Source: Rana temporaria
Taxonomy: Eukaryota > Chordata > Amphibia > Anura > Ranidae
Reading direction: 5' to 3'
Assembly (NCBI RefSeq): GCF_905171775.1
Contig: NC_053491.1
Location: 336,121,952-336,185,951 of the forward strand
DNA: 64,000 nucleotides
Part shown: positions 11,917-21,830 of the stretch, piece after piece
How the letters are laid out: each line of letters opens with the position of its first letter
Numbering within the stretch: position 1 is the first letter of the stretch
Notes under the pieces: generated by a model
The model's database searches: none
What the model was told of the DNA's origin: nothing
What the model saw: only the letters and a program-made list of their open reading frames with translations
Made by a program: the position numbers and the translations under genes

Positions 11917-12357
11917 GACATGAATTCGGCAGTCATTACTCCTTGCAGCCATTTTTTCCACGCTGGATGCCTTAAAAAATGGTTGTACGTACAAGAGTCC
12001 TGTCCATTATGTCACTGTCAGTTAAAGTCCCTGTCTCAGCAGGCGGTAGGGGATCCTGGCACATCTATCAGTCCTACTTCTAATGCCAACAACGTTAACC
12101 CACAACCAGATGGACTACCGGGGGCACAAGAAGTAGCAATTCCCCCAGTAAATGAACCAAAGCAGGACACCGGGGAGCCAGAGCTTGCAAAAGACATACA
12201 ATCAGTGGGCTCTCCAGGGACCAAATCGGAACACACAGGGGATCCTCTGTGCACAAATTCTGAAGGACTAGATATCAGCGAGTTCCTTGAGGGCGTGGCA
12301 AGCCAAATGCAGGCTGAGGACTTACAAGAGGAGCAATGCCCCCTTAAAGGAATCTGA
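11917..12357 (+). CDS. RNF145: RNF145 last coding exon (second half of RING-H2 and C-terminal tail)
   Basis: Acceptor TTTTGTAG (11916) opens a phase-0 exon that continues ICYQ from the previous exon with DMNSAV. It completes the C3H2C3 RING: PCSHFFHAGC gives Cys, His, His and Cys, then CPLC gives the last pair. The finger that recruits the E2 is therefore split by the intron but complete in the spliced message. A low-complexity acidic/Pro/Ser tail of about 105 residues follows, ending in TGA at 12355-12357. Such tails are poorly conserved in this family. The phase match and the motif order across both exons confirm they belong to one gene. Confidence 0.92.
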   Translation, partial: DMNSAVITPCSHFFHAGCLKKWLYVQESCPLCHCQLKSLSQQAVGDPGTSISPTSNANNVNPQPDGLPGAQEVAIPPVNEPKQDTGEPELAKDIQSVGSPGTKSEHTGDPLCTNSEGLDISEFLEGVASQMQAEDLQEEQCPLKGI

Positions 12358-13571
12358 CCCTCCTTTTTTGCCTGTTTGAACATTTTCATTATGAAGCCAA
12401 ACCCCATCCTTACCACATGCAGCATTCTGCAACTCCTAAACAGAGAACTTTAGCACTGACACTGATTAAAGTGTATGCAAGATTTTTCCCCCCTTCTTTT
12501 TTTTTTTTCTTTTCTTTTTTTTATGTTCCAGTGCCGAAGTTAAAGCATAACAAAACCATTCTTTTTAGCTACTGCCGATGGATACAGATTACTGCTTAAT
12601 TTGCTGGGTGCTCTTTTTTTTTTTCTTACATTTTTGTTTCTTTTCTCAGTGGGTAATGTTTTGCTAAGGGTTTCCAAATTTATTTTTTCAGCCTCCTGGG
12701 ATTTTATATCATATCCGTTTACATAGACCAGCCATGGACAAAATATTGTAGAAGTCAAGAACCAGTCATTGAATCTAAGGGCCAGCTGATAACAATAGAA
12801 AAGTCTAAGAAGGCCCTGTTACATGGAATTTGTTTAGCCCTAGCATAAACATATTTTCCAGGATTGATTCAAGCATGGGGAGTTATGTTTATCCCAGCTG
12901 TGTGATTATTTGGAGACGATGCTGCACGCTTGCATGCTCACTTGCTTGCACTTGAAGTAAACACAGTGTGGGAATGAAAGGGGGCGGGGCATCAGTAACC
13001 TCCAAATTCCGTGGATCCTACTTTTTTTTTTTCTTCTTTTCTTTTTCTTTTTCTTTCTGTTTCTTGCTGTGTTATTGTGTCGATGTTCTGATCAGCCCTT
13101 ATATGAAGTATATTTGAAGTTCAGGTGATCACTACTTGTCGTGGGATGAACTTCATTGCACAGAAGGGGCTGAAGAACCTCATTACTGCACTCTCAAATA
13201 TAAAAAAAAAAGAAAACCTACAGTGTTAATGGCAATATTTGCACTTTTTGAAAATGAGTACATATTTCTTGTGTATGATCAAATTCCGCAAATGCCATAC
13301 TAAGGCTTTTAGTAGACACTTTAATGTGTATATTTTTTTTATTTTTTTTTTGCCCTGAAAAGATTGTTGTGTTGAATTTTTTAAATGACATTGCTTTAGG
13401 TGGATGAAAAAAATAAAAAAGGCAATTTTTTTATGTGAATTTTGATATAAAATAAAAAATTAGAAAAACCAATTATTTATACTTTGTGCACATTTGGCCG
13501 TAAAGGGAAAAAGTGAAAAATTAAATCATTCTGATGGAAGTTGTGACATTTCTAGGTAATGGTTTATTTTG

Positions 13572-13610
<39 letters not shown>

Positions 13611-13680
13611 GTGGTACGTTTTGGATGTAGACTGACAGACATAGCTGAATGTCTTAATAAATTATATTTAATCACATAGT
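12358..13680 (+). other. RNF145: RNF145 3' untranslated region
   Basis: The region lacks conserved ORFs and is T-rich, with several long T tracts (12499-12509, 13022-13030, 13573-13602). It ends shortly after a canonical AATAAA at 13656-13661. A run of earlier A-rich candidates near 13412-13455 could allow shorter isoforms. Cleavage near 13680 is inferred from the signal position only. Confidence 0.65.
13656..13661 (+). terminator. Polyadenylation signal AATAAA of RNF145
   Basis: A canonical hexamer about 1.3 kb after the stop codon, in sequence otherwise free of repeats. Confidence 0.6.
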
Positions 13681-13681
13681 G

Positions 13682-14075
13682 CCATGGTCTTTTATGTACA
13701 TTTGTAATACCATGGTGAATTGTGGATGGAGATTTGCAGGAAAACTGACTAATCTGTATTTACATTCAGGTGACGCTTTGTGGTTTTACATCCCCTAGGC
13801 CTCGCACACACTTGCGGCTGGGGGTGGTAGAACCACAGGGTTGAGCCATGGTTTTACCACACACCACCAACCGCTCCCCCACAAGGTGGTGGTGCTATGC
13901 AATGCGGTGTGGCAAACATTAACCACGCTTCTGCAAATATTGTAGATTGGTAGCTTGGCGAGCTTAGGAGAGCCTAGAGGGTGGAAATGTGTATGTACCA
14001 TAAGCAATACAAAAATAAATGAACAATGCATTCAATCAGTCATACCCAGGTAGTAAACGCAAACCAAGAGCATTT
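13682..14075. other. Intergenic, unassigned
   Basis: Short inverted words (ggtggtagaaccac; accaccttgtgg) occur near 13820-13890 and suggest a small old repeat. I could not define its ends. Confidence 0.3.
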
Positions 14076-14400
14076 TTAACATTTTTGGATGAAAAAGGTG
14101 GCATCTAGACAGGGAAGAGAAATTAAAATAAAATGGAGGGGGAATGAGGAGGCAAGGGGGGGAAGGGATGTGAGAGGGTATAACGAGAGGGGGCCAAGGC
14201 ATGGGCAATCGTGCTCAAGGGCTGTTTCAATGATGAGAAGAGGAAACAAATCTGAGGTATGAGAGAGATTTGTTCGAAAAACGGAACAGGTCCCAGTGGA
14301 GACAGCATGTATTATGGTCCTCTTTTTTGTCATTCAGGCAGCTATCAGTTGTTCCATGTGTTCAATATCGTTCACAAATTTTTTATTGAAAGAAAAACTT
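14076..14400 (-). mobile_element. Possible 3' end of an L1-like element, antisense
   Basis: Read on the minus strand, the block is C/T-rich with ctccccctcc stretches and begins with a caataaaaaa signal (plus-strand ttttttattg near 14380). This resembles the non-coding 3' tail of Tx1-like L1 elements seen at 22800-23092. It contains no coding sequence. The call is tentative. Confidence 0.3.
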
Positions 14401-14549
14401 GCATATCTCTCGGAAAACCATAACATGGCCATATGGTAAAACGGAGTTCCACTCAGGGAGAAGTATATAGTGTTAAGTAGAAATCTGACAATAGCAGTTG
14501 TAATTTATAGAGCAAGTGATGTCCAGCGGTGCTCAAGTCATAATGGAAA

Positions 14550-15861
14550 ATGGAACTAATGAACAACAAAAAAAAAACTTTAAGACAAACTATGGTGACC
14601 CTCCTCAGCCATAGATCAAGGATTAGTAGGGACAGCTGGACACTAGAGAATTTAGGTGAATTAAAACAGGCAATGGCTGGGATGTCAACCCAAAAGTCAC
14701 CGGGCCCAGATGGGTTGCCCATAGAGATCTACAAAAGATATGGGGATATTTTGCTACCAGAACTCCTTAAGACACTAAATTGGGCACTTACTAACAGAAA
14801 ACTTCCCGCTTCTATGACAGAAGCTACCATTATAGTCTTACACAAAGAGGGGAAAGATCCAACTGAGGCCTCCTCGTATCGCCCCATCTCACTTCTTTGC
14901 ACTGACGCCAAGATCTTGGCCAAAGTGTTAGCAACTCGTCTCAATCGATATATCCAAGAGCTTATACATCCCGACCAATCTGGCTTTATCTCCAATAGGT
15001 CAACTAGTATCAATATTAGGAGAGTGTTCCTGAATATGCAAATTCCAACTGAGGGGGGGGGGGGGGGGCCCCAGAGCAGTTTTAGCCCTGGATGTTGCCA
15101 AGGCTTTTGACAGTCTAGAATGGGATTAACTTTGGAAGGTCTTAGAGAAATTCGGGTTTGGCCCCCAGGCTTATTAGCTGGGTGAAGCTGTTGTACAACC
15201 AGCCAAGAGCAAAAATTAAAATCAATAACGAATTCTCAGAAATTTTCCAACTAGAGAGAGGAACGCGACAGGGCTGTCCCCTTTCTCCCCTGTTGTTTGC
15301 TCTAGCGATGGAACCATTGGACACTAAGATATACAGGGGTTTCGCAAACAGACTATGGAGGACAAGATCTCATTGTTTGCGGACTATGTCCTCTGTTTTT
15401 TTTTGGGAGATGTCGAAACCTCGTTAAAAGTGATCAAAACGGTGGGCGACTTTGGGCTATGCTCCGGGTTGGTTATCAATTGGGAAAAGTCAGCACTATT
15501 GCCAATTGACCCTCTTGGTGCCCAGATACCTCATGGAATTCCTCAGCTAATAATAGTAGCCATGATGAAATATCTCGGGATATGGATTACGAGGGACACC
15601 AATAGTTTTGTCCAAAACAATTTAATTCCCTTTTGTCTAAATGGGAACAAAAAGGAGACATCTGGTGTAGACTCCCATTATCCATAGCGGGCGATGCAAT
15701 CTAATAAAGATGCTATGGTTGCCCCAGCTACTTTATATCCTCCATAACTCCCCAATCTGGATAGACCAAAAATGGTTTAAAATAATAGAATCCCTCTTCA
15801 GAGAGCTAATTTGGAAGAAGGGTCAAGCCAGGATCTGCCTCCAGACCATGCAGATACCAGC
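14550..15861 (+). pseudogene. L1/Tx1-type reverse transcriptase, broken
   Basis: The first frame carries KSPGPDGLPIEIYKRYG and SSYRPISLLCTDAKILAKV. HPDQSGFISNRST follows. A G run at 15051-15068 breaks the frame just before the DVAKAFDSLEWD palm motif, which carries the first catalytic Asp. The third frame has GTRQGCPLSPLLFALAMEPL. The catalytic FADD box reads SLFADYVLCFF, so the second Asp is replaced by Tyr, which should abolish activity. KYLGIWITR and other post-RT motifs continue to 15690. The order and motifs match the L1 clade, not the LINE at 1-672. Confidence 0.85.
15857..15861. repeat. Target duplication CCAGC, left copy
   Basis: The CCAGC at 15857-15861 is repeated at 18479-18483, directly flanking the LTR element. 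The L1 frame resumes across the site when the insert is removed. Confidence 0.95.
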
Positions 15862-16387
15862 TGTGACGGTATCGGTATGATATCCCCGTCAACGTTCCCT
15901 TCTTCCCATAACGAAAATCACCTCAATATTCCACGAGGAGGGATATCCCTGGAATCGCCCAGAAAGCCACACATGAGACAAGCTTACTGCTAGAACAAGA
16001 CTTTAATGACACAAACTCAGCTTATATGTGGTTACAGCCTGTTAGGAACGCCCCCCTCACACAGTGGGGTTTCCCATACAGATTATAGGAGACAAGTCGG
16101 AGCCGACCCTGCAGACACGTTTCTTTAGATAAAGACATCACTGGAGTTAAATACTAGTTGTAACAGCCTGACCACAATGAAGCAATCGGAATAATTAACA
16201 TGAGCCACTTATCTAATCATTGTAAACAGTAAGGCCGGTCTCCTTCCCACACACAATAAATCAATTACCATTTGAACTAGGGAGCTGGCTGAGGAAGGGT
16301 CAATTACATGTCAATAGCTTGTAACACATGAATCCATCTAACCCACAATTTAACCAAGCAGGGAGATTTACACTGACATCCTTCACA
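15862..16387 (-). repeat. 3' LTR of the HEXIM-bearing element
   Basis: 526 bp, nearly identical to 17951-18478. In element orientation it begins TGTGAAGG and ends CCGTCACA. ATTAAA, a polyadenylation variant, is present on the minus strand near 15999-16004. Confidence 0.95.
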
Positions 16388-16406
16388 ATGGCCCCCCTTT
16401 TTCTCC
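16388..16406 (-). promoter_or_regulatory. Polypurine tract
   Basis: On the minus strand the bases just before the 3' LTR read agaaaaaaggggggccat, the expected primer for plus-strand DNA synthesis. Confidence 0.8.
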
Positions 16407-16775
16407 CTGCTCCGGCAAACCCGGTTGGACCTTCCCTGGTCCAGTAGGGTTGACGGGTTCAGAGCTTTTAGTCCGAGGTTAACTCCGTTTGGCGTGACTG
16501 ACCTCCATTGGTAACTGCTTCCGACTCAGGTATGCCACCGGGTCGTCAGATCACACGCCGGTCAGTCCCCAAGTCTTTGTGCGATCTGCAAAGTCACCAG
16601 ATGTCAGTGTGAAGACAGCGAATGGGTCTGTGCGCCGCCGTCTAGGTGTCCCGCTATGGGAGGGGGCAGGTTATGGCTCTGAAGTGACAATCACAGGAGA
16701 TTCATAAAAAGAAAAAGTTATATTTGTTGAAATGCTGTAGCACTGGTGCTCAGAGTCCGGGGGGGGGGAGGGGAC

Positions 16776-17186
16776 TCAGAGCCCCATAAGGTCAGCCACC
16801 CCCTGCTCCCTCCGCAGCCGCCGGTTCTCCTCTTGGAGCTTCTCCAGCTCCATCTCCAGTTCATGGAGCCTGGGGGTGTCAGCCTGCTGTGACCTCAGGT
16901 GGTTGTTCTCCTCCTCCATGCGGCTTATGCACTCCTCCAGCTCTATGTACTCACGGATCAGCTCCTGCTTGCTCATGTCCTGCAGGCTCTCCACGTGGTC
17001 CTTCATCATCATGAACTGGGTGGTGGTGTAAGGGGCCACCGGTGGGCCCTTGGCGAACATCTCGGCCCGCATCTGGGACGCCCGCTGCGATTCCATCTCC
17101 TCCAGTCGCTTCTTCTCCTCCCAGGTCCGCTGGTTAAATGACTTCCAGGACCTCTTCTTCTTGGAGGGTAGCTGGCGGTGCCTCTT
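16776..17186 (-). CDS. HEXIM-like coding segment captured in an LTR retrotransposon
   Basis: About 136 codons, open to a TGA at 16776-16778, in the frame one base back from gag. In order it shows: a basic stretch KRHRQLPSKKKRSWK, matching the HEXIM 7SK-RNA-binding arm (KHRR...SKKKR); TWEEKKRLEE; RAEMFAKGPPVAPY; then TTTQFM, which together with the preceding PY is the HEXIM PYNT motif used to block CDK9; and SKQELIREYIELEECISRM followed by a leucine-rich coiled coil, the HEXIM cyclin-T-binding/dimer domain. The acidic region that lies between PYNT and the coiled coil in HEXIM1 is missing. HEXIM proteins inhibit P-TEFb. HEXIM1 is intronless, so I cannot tell DNA from RNA capture here. The asparagine of PYNT is threonine. 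An ATG at 17096 could start a shorter protein. Confidence 0.85.
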   Translation of the reverse strand, partial: KRHRQLPSKKKRSWKSFNQRTWEEKKRLEEMESQRASQMRAEMFAKGPPVAPYTTTQFMMMKDHVESLQDMSKQELIREYIELEECISRMEEENNHLRSQQADTPRLHELEMELEKLQEENRRLRREQGVADLMGL

Positions 17187-17824
17187 TCTGTGTAAGAGTC
17201 TTCCGTGGTTTTGCGTGAGTCCCTGAACTTCTGTCGGTGGGACTCTGGGGTTACTGCATAACGAGCCAGGAGCACTTCTTTAACCCGGGCGTAGCTATGG
17301 ATATCCTGATCTGGCACGGTCCGGAAAGCATCAGAAGCTTTGCCTGACAGTTTGCCTGACAATATTGCAACCCACTCTCTTCTAGCTATTCGGTGCAGGT
17401 TACATTGTCGCTCAAAATCCGCCAGGTAGTTATCAATTTCACAGTCCTTTTCATTAAAAGCGCTAAACGGAATCTTCCTTGCGTCTGCTGTGCTGTACTC
17501 ACTGTTCGGAGAAGGTGCGGCTGCTTGTTGGACTGCTGCCAGTTTTAACTGTAGTTCTGCGTCCCTTATTTGTTTATCCTTCTGTAGTTCTGCGTCCCTT
17601 ATTTGTTTAGCCTTCTGTAGTTCTGCGTCCCTTATTTGTTTAGCCTCCTCCGCTAACAGGTCCATCACTTTCAGCACCACATCCGGCGTTGGGTTCGGGC
17701 CGAACCACGCTAGCTTCTCTCTCATTAGCTTGTTGGCTGGTGATTCCTCCTCCTGAATCACTGGTGTATCCATCTCTTGTACTGCTGGCGTTGCTGCAAT
17801 CCCGTCCTCCTGGTCTATCTCCAT
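17009..17824 (-). CDS. SCAN-like Gag of the HEXIM-bearing LTR element, truncated
   Basis: I chose the ATG at 17824 (MEIDQEDG), the first ATG after the primer site. An 11-residue unit, KQIRDAELQKA, is repeated three times near residues 50-85. The capsid core follows (RKIPFSAFNEKDCEIDNYL, ILSGKLSGKASDAF, LLARYAVTPESHRQKF). It aligns block by block with the Gag at 36439-38343 and is the Gmr1-type capsid from which vertebrate SCAN domains are thought to derive. After about residue 212 (near 17187) the frame leaves Gag and reads the HEXIM block out of phase, as an Arg/Pro-rich tail of no family resemblance. No zinc knuckle or protease is present. Confidence 0.8.
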   Translation of the reverse strand: MEIDQEDGIAATPAVQEMDTPVIQEEESPANKLMREKLAWFGPNPTPDVVLKVMDLLAEEAKQIRDAELQKAKQIRDAELQKDKQIRDAELQLKLAAVQQAAAPSPNSEYSTADARKIPFSAFNEKDCEIDNYLADFERQCNLHRIARREWVAILSGKLSGKASDAFRTVPDQDIHSYARVKEVLLARYAVTPESHRQKFRDSRKTTEDSYTERGTASYPPRRRGPGSHLTSGPGRRRSDWRRWNRSGRPRCGPRCSPRAHRWPLTPPPSS

Positions 17825-17931
17825 TGATTCCGCTATGATGACCCGCTTGGTTTTGTTGCTAGCAATCCTTCCAGTAGTTCTTCCAGTGTCTGCTTGGAAT
17901 CCGGGTGTGAAGGAGGGTAGAAGGGAAGATC

Positions 17932-17950
17932 CCGCTGCTGCCAACCAATT
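17932..17950 (-). promoter_or_regulatory. Primer-binding site, tRNA-Leu-like
   Basis: Directly after the 5' LTR the minus strand reads ttggttggcagcagcggga. Allowing an extra T and two mismatches, this complements the 3' end of a vertebrate leucine tRNA (site expected TGGTGGCAGCGGTGGGAT). The element at 35857-39034 has nearly the same site. Confidence 0.6.
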
Positions 17951-18478
17951 TGTGACGGTATCGGTATGATATCCCCGTCAACGTTCCCTTCTTCCCATAA
18001 CGAAAATCACCCCAATATTCCACGAGGAGGGATATCCCTGGAATCGCCCAGAAAGCCACACATGAGACGAGCTTACTGCTAGAACAAGACTTTAATGACA
18101 CAAAAACTCAGCTTATATGTGGTTACAGCCTGTTAGGAACGCCCCCCTCACACAGTGGGGTTTCCCATACAGATTATAGGAGACAAGTCGGAGCCGACCC
18201 TGCAGACACGTTTCTTTAGATAAAGACATCACTGGAGTTAAATACTAGTTGTAACAGCCTGACCACAATGAAGCAATCAGAATAATTAACATGAGCCACT
18301 TATCTAATCATTGTAAACAGTAAGGCCGGTCTCCTTCCCACACACAATAAATCAATTACCATTTGAACTAGGGAGCTGGCTGAGGAAGGGTCATTAACAT
18401 GTCAATAGCTTGTAACACATGAATCCATCTAACCCACAATTTAACCAAGCAGGGAGATTTACACTGACATCCTTCACA
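17951..18478 (-). repeat. 5' LTR of the HEXIM-bearing element
   Basis: 528 bp, the partner of 15862-16387, followed by the right CCAGC duplication at 18479-18483. Confidence 0.95.
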
Positions 18479-18483
18479 CCAGC

Positions 18484-18676
18484 TAAAGAGGGGAGTATGG
18501 CAGTCCCACACCCAAAAACATACTTTGTAGCTTCGCAGCTACAACATCTTGCAAACTGCGGAGTGAAGGGAGGGGGAAATTCTGGCAGATTGATGCTAAC
18601 AGGGGCACAGGACAATAGCGGAGGCTGACTCGTTTATCCATAGATGCCCGACAAAACTCATCCGTAAAGTGTGGCA
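18484..18676 (+). pseudogene. L1 ORF continuation between two inserts
   Basis: Resumes the L1 frame interrupted at 15861. It reads AKEGSMAVPHPKTYFVASQL, matching the conserved post-RT block in L1 elements (GG-LA-PN...YY-AAQL). It ends where the 18692-19091 insert begins. Confidence 0.7.
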
Positions 18677-18691
18677 AACAACAAAAGTACT

Positions 18692-19091
18692 ATAGGAGAG
18701 GTAACTGTCAGCGCAGATACAAAGTACATATATGGGTAGGAGTATGGTGATTAGTCCATTGGAAATAGTAGTAACAGGCAGTTCAATGGTTAAAAATGCA
18801 GGTGATGTGGCTGTTCAATGGCGGCTGCTGTCCTCAGAGAGCTGACTCTGTGGTAAACAAAAAAGGGGTAGAGAAAGGAAGTGCCACCTAAGTGCAGTAT
18901 TAAAGAGGTTCTTTTAATGACACATTGTAAAAAACACACTTACAAGAAGGTAAGGAAAGAAGGCTCATCTGTAACATCCTGTAGTCCTCGTCCCGGATCC
19001 ATGGGCTGCTTTAGAAGTGAAGAAAGCAGTTTGTGTGGAGTCTTCAGGCCTGTCCTGTGGCCTTCGGGATGTAGTCTGTTCCAGCCTCCAC
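18692..19091. mobile_element. 400-bp retro-insert with 15-bp target duplication
   Basis: The sequence aacaacaaaagtact occurs at 18677-18691 and 19092-19106. Removing the block rejoins L1 sequence (CAAACAAC...CTGATGGGTTATAAG). A 15-bp duplication indicates target-primed reverse transcription. I see no tRNA-like promoter boxes or ORF, so this may be a truncated LINE tail or a Penelope-type fragment. Confidence 0.65.
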
Positions 19092-20381
19092 AACAACAAA
19101 AGTACTGATGGGTTATAAGGGAACAACAACTTTTGCCCCTCTCTGGTGCAATAAAAATTTAAGGGAATTAAAAGAAATTGAGAGATCTAAAGAGTGGGAG
19201 AGACAAGGTATAAGCCAAAAACAAAAGTGCAGCGCCAAACATGAAAATCTAACCAAACATAGGTGTGGCTAGAAAAATAAACACAAGTGTGATGTGTCAC
19301 ACTTCAAGGTTAGGAGGATAAAACGCTGGTGCGATATATCCAAACACACATCCGACATGTGAAGAAACAATCAATGAATGATAAAGTTCAACATGAATGG
19401 TGAGAATTCATAAAACACATTAATATTGTGTGTATGGTGTCCATCCCATTAAATCCAGCCTTCAGAGCTTATATGGTAACTGATGTTGGTAAATTTCCAA
19501 TGCAACAGTAGCTACGATCCCATTAACAGACGTTCCCAATCATCAAGAGGTAGAGAGATAAAATACCCTTACCAGATGTGGTGGACCCAGTAACACCGTA
19601 CGGTGGTGGGTCAAACGTGCTTAATCAACCCAACGAGTGGGGGGCAACTTCTCTCGATGCCTCTGGACCGTAGCTCTCCACGCTGGTAGAAATCCAAATC
19701 AACTGGATCCTGGACATAGAAGTGGTATCAACAGCTTCCTTGTAGGCATAGGATGGACTCACCATAAAAAAGAAAGAAAAAAGAAAAAAACAAAAGAGGA
19801 TGCCTCCTCATAGTGTAAAAAAGCAAAATTTATTGTTCAAAAGGCAAAAAGCCACACATGAACACACTCAGCAATACAACACTGAAAATGCGTAAAACCA
19901 CAGCAAGGAAAAAAGCCAAAAATGGAATATAAAAATATAAAAATCCCTGTATTCAATAAAAAGCACAGTTAGGAATGGCTGGGGCCAATGTATGTGCCCG
20001 ACCGGTTCCGTGTAATGACACTTCAACTGGGGCATACATCAGTCAGGCATTCCTCTGTGCTTAAATAACATTGTGAATCATTTGATTGGTAGCTTACGTG
20101 AGTCCAGCTGATCCAAATAGTTGATTAAAAGAACCTGATGGAAAACAAGCAATCCAGAAGGAAGTGAGTGCATTGGTGATGAAACCACCTGCGCTCAATG
20201 ATCCAGGGTGTACCAAAAAAACGTGGGTGTACTAACTAGTGGGAGAAGAGAGGGGGATGGTGGGACAAGGGGAGGGGGATGTGTCATAGAAGCACACCCT
20301 GTGACTCCCACATTATTAGATAATCAATTCGCCGCAATCGCGGCTATGAGTGCCCCCTGTCATGTCACATGGCAAATCGAC

Positions 20382-20815
20382 CTGGATGGGCGTGGATGAC
20401 AGCGCCACATCCAATCAGAGCATAGCATCGAATGACCCGGACGGGTCATGTGACCGCAATCTGCAGCACATGACCACAGGTCACAGCGGGGCCAGCAGCC
20501 AATCAGATTGCGGCCATGAGTGACGGAGCCAGCAGCCAATCAGGCCGCGGCTCACTCATTAGGATCCTCTGGTCATGTTATTATATGGCCACAAGGTAAC
20601 CTGGATGGGCGTGAATGACAGCGCCAGCATCCAATCAGAAATCGCCACGAATGACCCGAGCGAGTCATGTGACCGCAAACTGCAGCACATGACCGCGGGT
20701 CTTAACGGGGCCAGCAGCCAATCAGAATGTGGCAATGAGTGACGGAGCCAGCAGCCAATCAGAGCGCGGCCGCGGCTCCCTCATTCAGAACCTGCAGTCA
20801 TGTTAATAATACATG
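20382..20815. repeat. Two tandem ~219-bp units, each with three CCAATCAG boxes
   Basis: The word ctggatggg starts units at 20382 and 20601. Each unit repeats tgaatgacccg-type words, catgtgaccgca, gcagcacatgacc and the phrase ccagcagccaatcag. Six ccaatcag motifs lie within 434 bp, and unlike its flanks the block is GC-rich with CpGs. It resembles an NF-Y-bound promoter or LTR-like regulatory region of the Penelope element. Confidence 0.7.
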
Positions 20816-21563
20816 TTTATCAGGCGGCCATTCAGATCGGAGGAATGGATAGAAATGTAACTCCTGACCTCTAGTGGTCAAACCAGAGAGGGAACGAATT
20901 TTTCAATAACAGTCGGCTAACAGAACCCAGGACAGGAATGTTTTAAATTAATTACAAGGAAGATGTGTATACGTATGAACGTAACACATATAAATATAAA
21001 CCGGACAAGTCCATATATATTTAATTAGGGTATAAATAGCTTATCACAGATCATATAGTAATACAATCATATAAGAAAGTATATATGTAATAAAAATATG
21101 TGAATATTATATGGAAATAATTAATTGAATGAATAGAAAAAAAGGGGGAACAAGTTTTTTTAGAAGTTATATTCATATATCACTCCACCTATTAGATGTT
21201 ACTCCAAGGGGAACATGAACTTCCCCCCAAAAAATATTAAATGAATCAACTTCCTATTATATAACTTTGATAGAACGTGGATCTCACGGCCACTCCCAAC
21301 AAATGTAATATACCATATGTACCGAATGTCATGGTACTAGACACAACATGTTGAAAAAACAGGAAGGGCCAGAGCCCCCAAAAACAAAACAGAATTTTAT
21401 AACTGGGAAATGAAACAAGGGATGGTGCCTCTCTATTTTCATTTCTAATGTTAACTGGGCATCAACATCAGGCCTGATTAATAAAGGCATTGATGTTTCA
21501 GTCCACATTAAGGCCATACGGTACGTAGCACTTGAGCCGGTATATCCAGGAGGTCTCTAACCT

Positions 21564-21830
21564 TTACACACCCCTCAGGCTAGGTTCCCCTCTCCAATGG
21601 GGTATGAATCGGTCAATAATCTGAAAACTAGTGCCCGAAAGGTCCCTATTATGACTCTCTAAGTAATGCCTCGGCACCGTATGGTTTGTGCGGCCTTTCT
21701 TAATACTCGTGATATGTTCACCTACCCTCGTGGAAAAAGACCGTATGGTCCGGCCTACATATTGTTTCCCACAAGGGCAGGTGATGAGGTATACAATGTA
21801 CTTAGTAGCACAAGTGGAGAAATGTTTCAT
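21564..21830 (-). pseudogene. GIY-YIG endonuclease domain of a Penelope-like element
   Basis: The frame contains YIVYLITCPCGKQYVGRTIR followed by FSTRVGEH. This is the GIY-YIG signature with the CPCGK and Arg features of Penelope-like retroelements, where the domain follows the RT and nicks target DNA. It ends with LRGV at the stop at 21564. The upstream RT is absent, so it is a fragment. Confidence 0.85.

Larger units (their letters stand above)
15862..18478 (-). mobile_element. Gmr1-like LTR retrotransposon carrying a HEXIM-derived segment, no pol
   Basis: This is a complete insertion: two LTRs of 526 and 528 bp, TG...CA ends, and a perfect 5-bp duplication. The element is on the minus strand. 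From its 5' end it has LTR (17951-18478), primer site, a SCAN-like Gag (17824 to about 17187), a HEXIM-like coding block (17186-16776), a non-coding segment with a trace of RNase H (VAYLSRKQLP near 16530), a polypurine tract and LTR (15862-16387). Integrase and reverse transcriptase are missing, so it must have moved using another element's enzymes. The LTRs differ at only about half a dozen places by eye, so it is young. Confidence 0.92.

Noticed and set aside
5527..12357. RNF139 (TRC8) rather than RNF145
   Set aside because: The linker and RING flank (KSLPVATKEQLEQHNDIC and DMNSAVITPCSHFFHAGC) resemble RNF145 as I know it more than RNF139. A tree would settle it.
12036..12425. A 129-codon minus-strand frame over the RNF145 last exon
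   Set aside because: It is antisense to a proven coding exon and shows no motif.
16899..17141. Leu-rich frame on the + strand opposite the HEXIM block
   Set aside because: It is the complement of coiled-coil codons (Glu/Lys-rich read backwards gives Leu/Phe), with no signal or family match.
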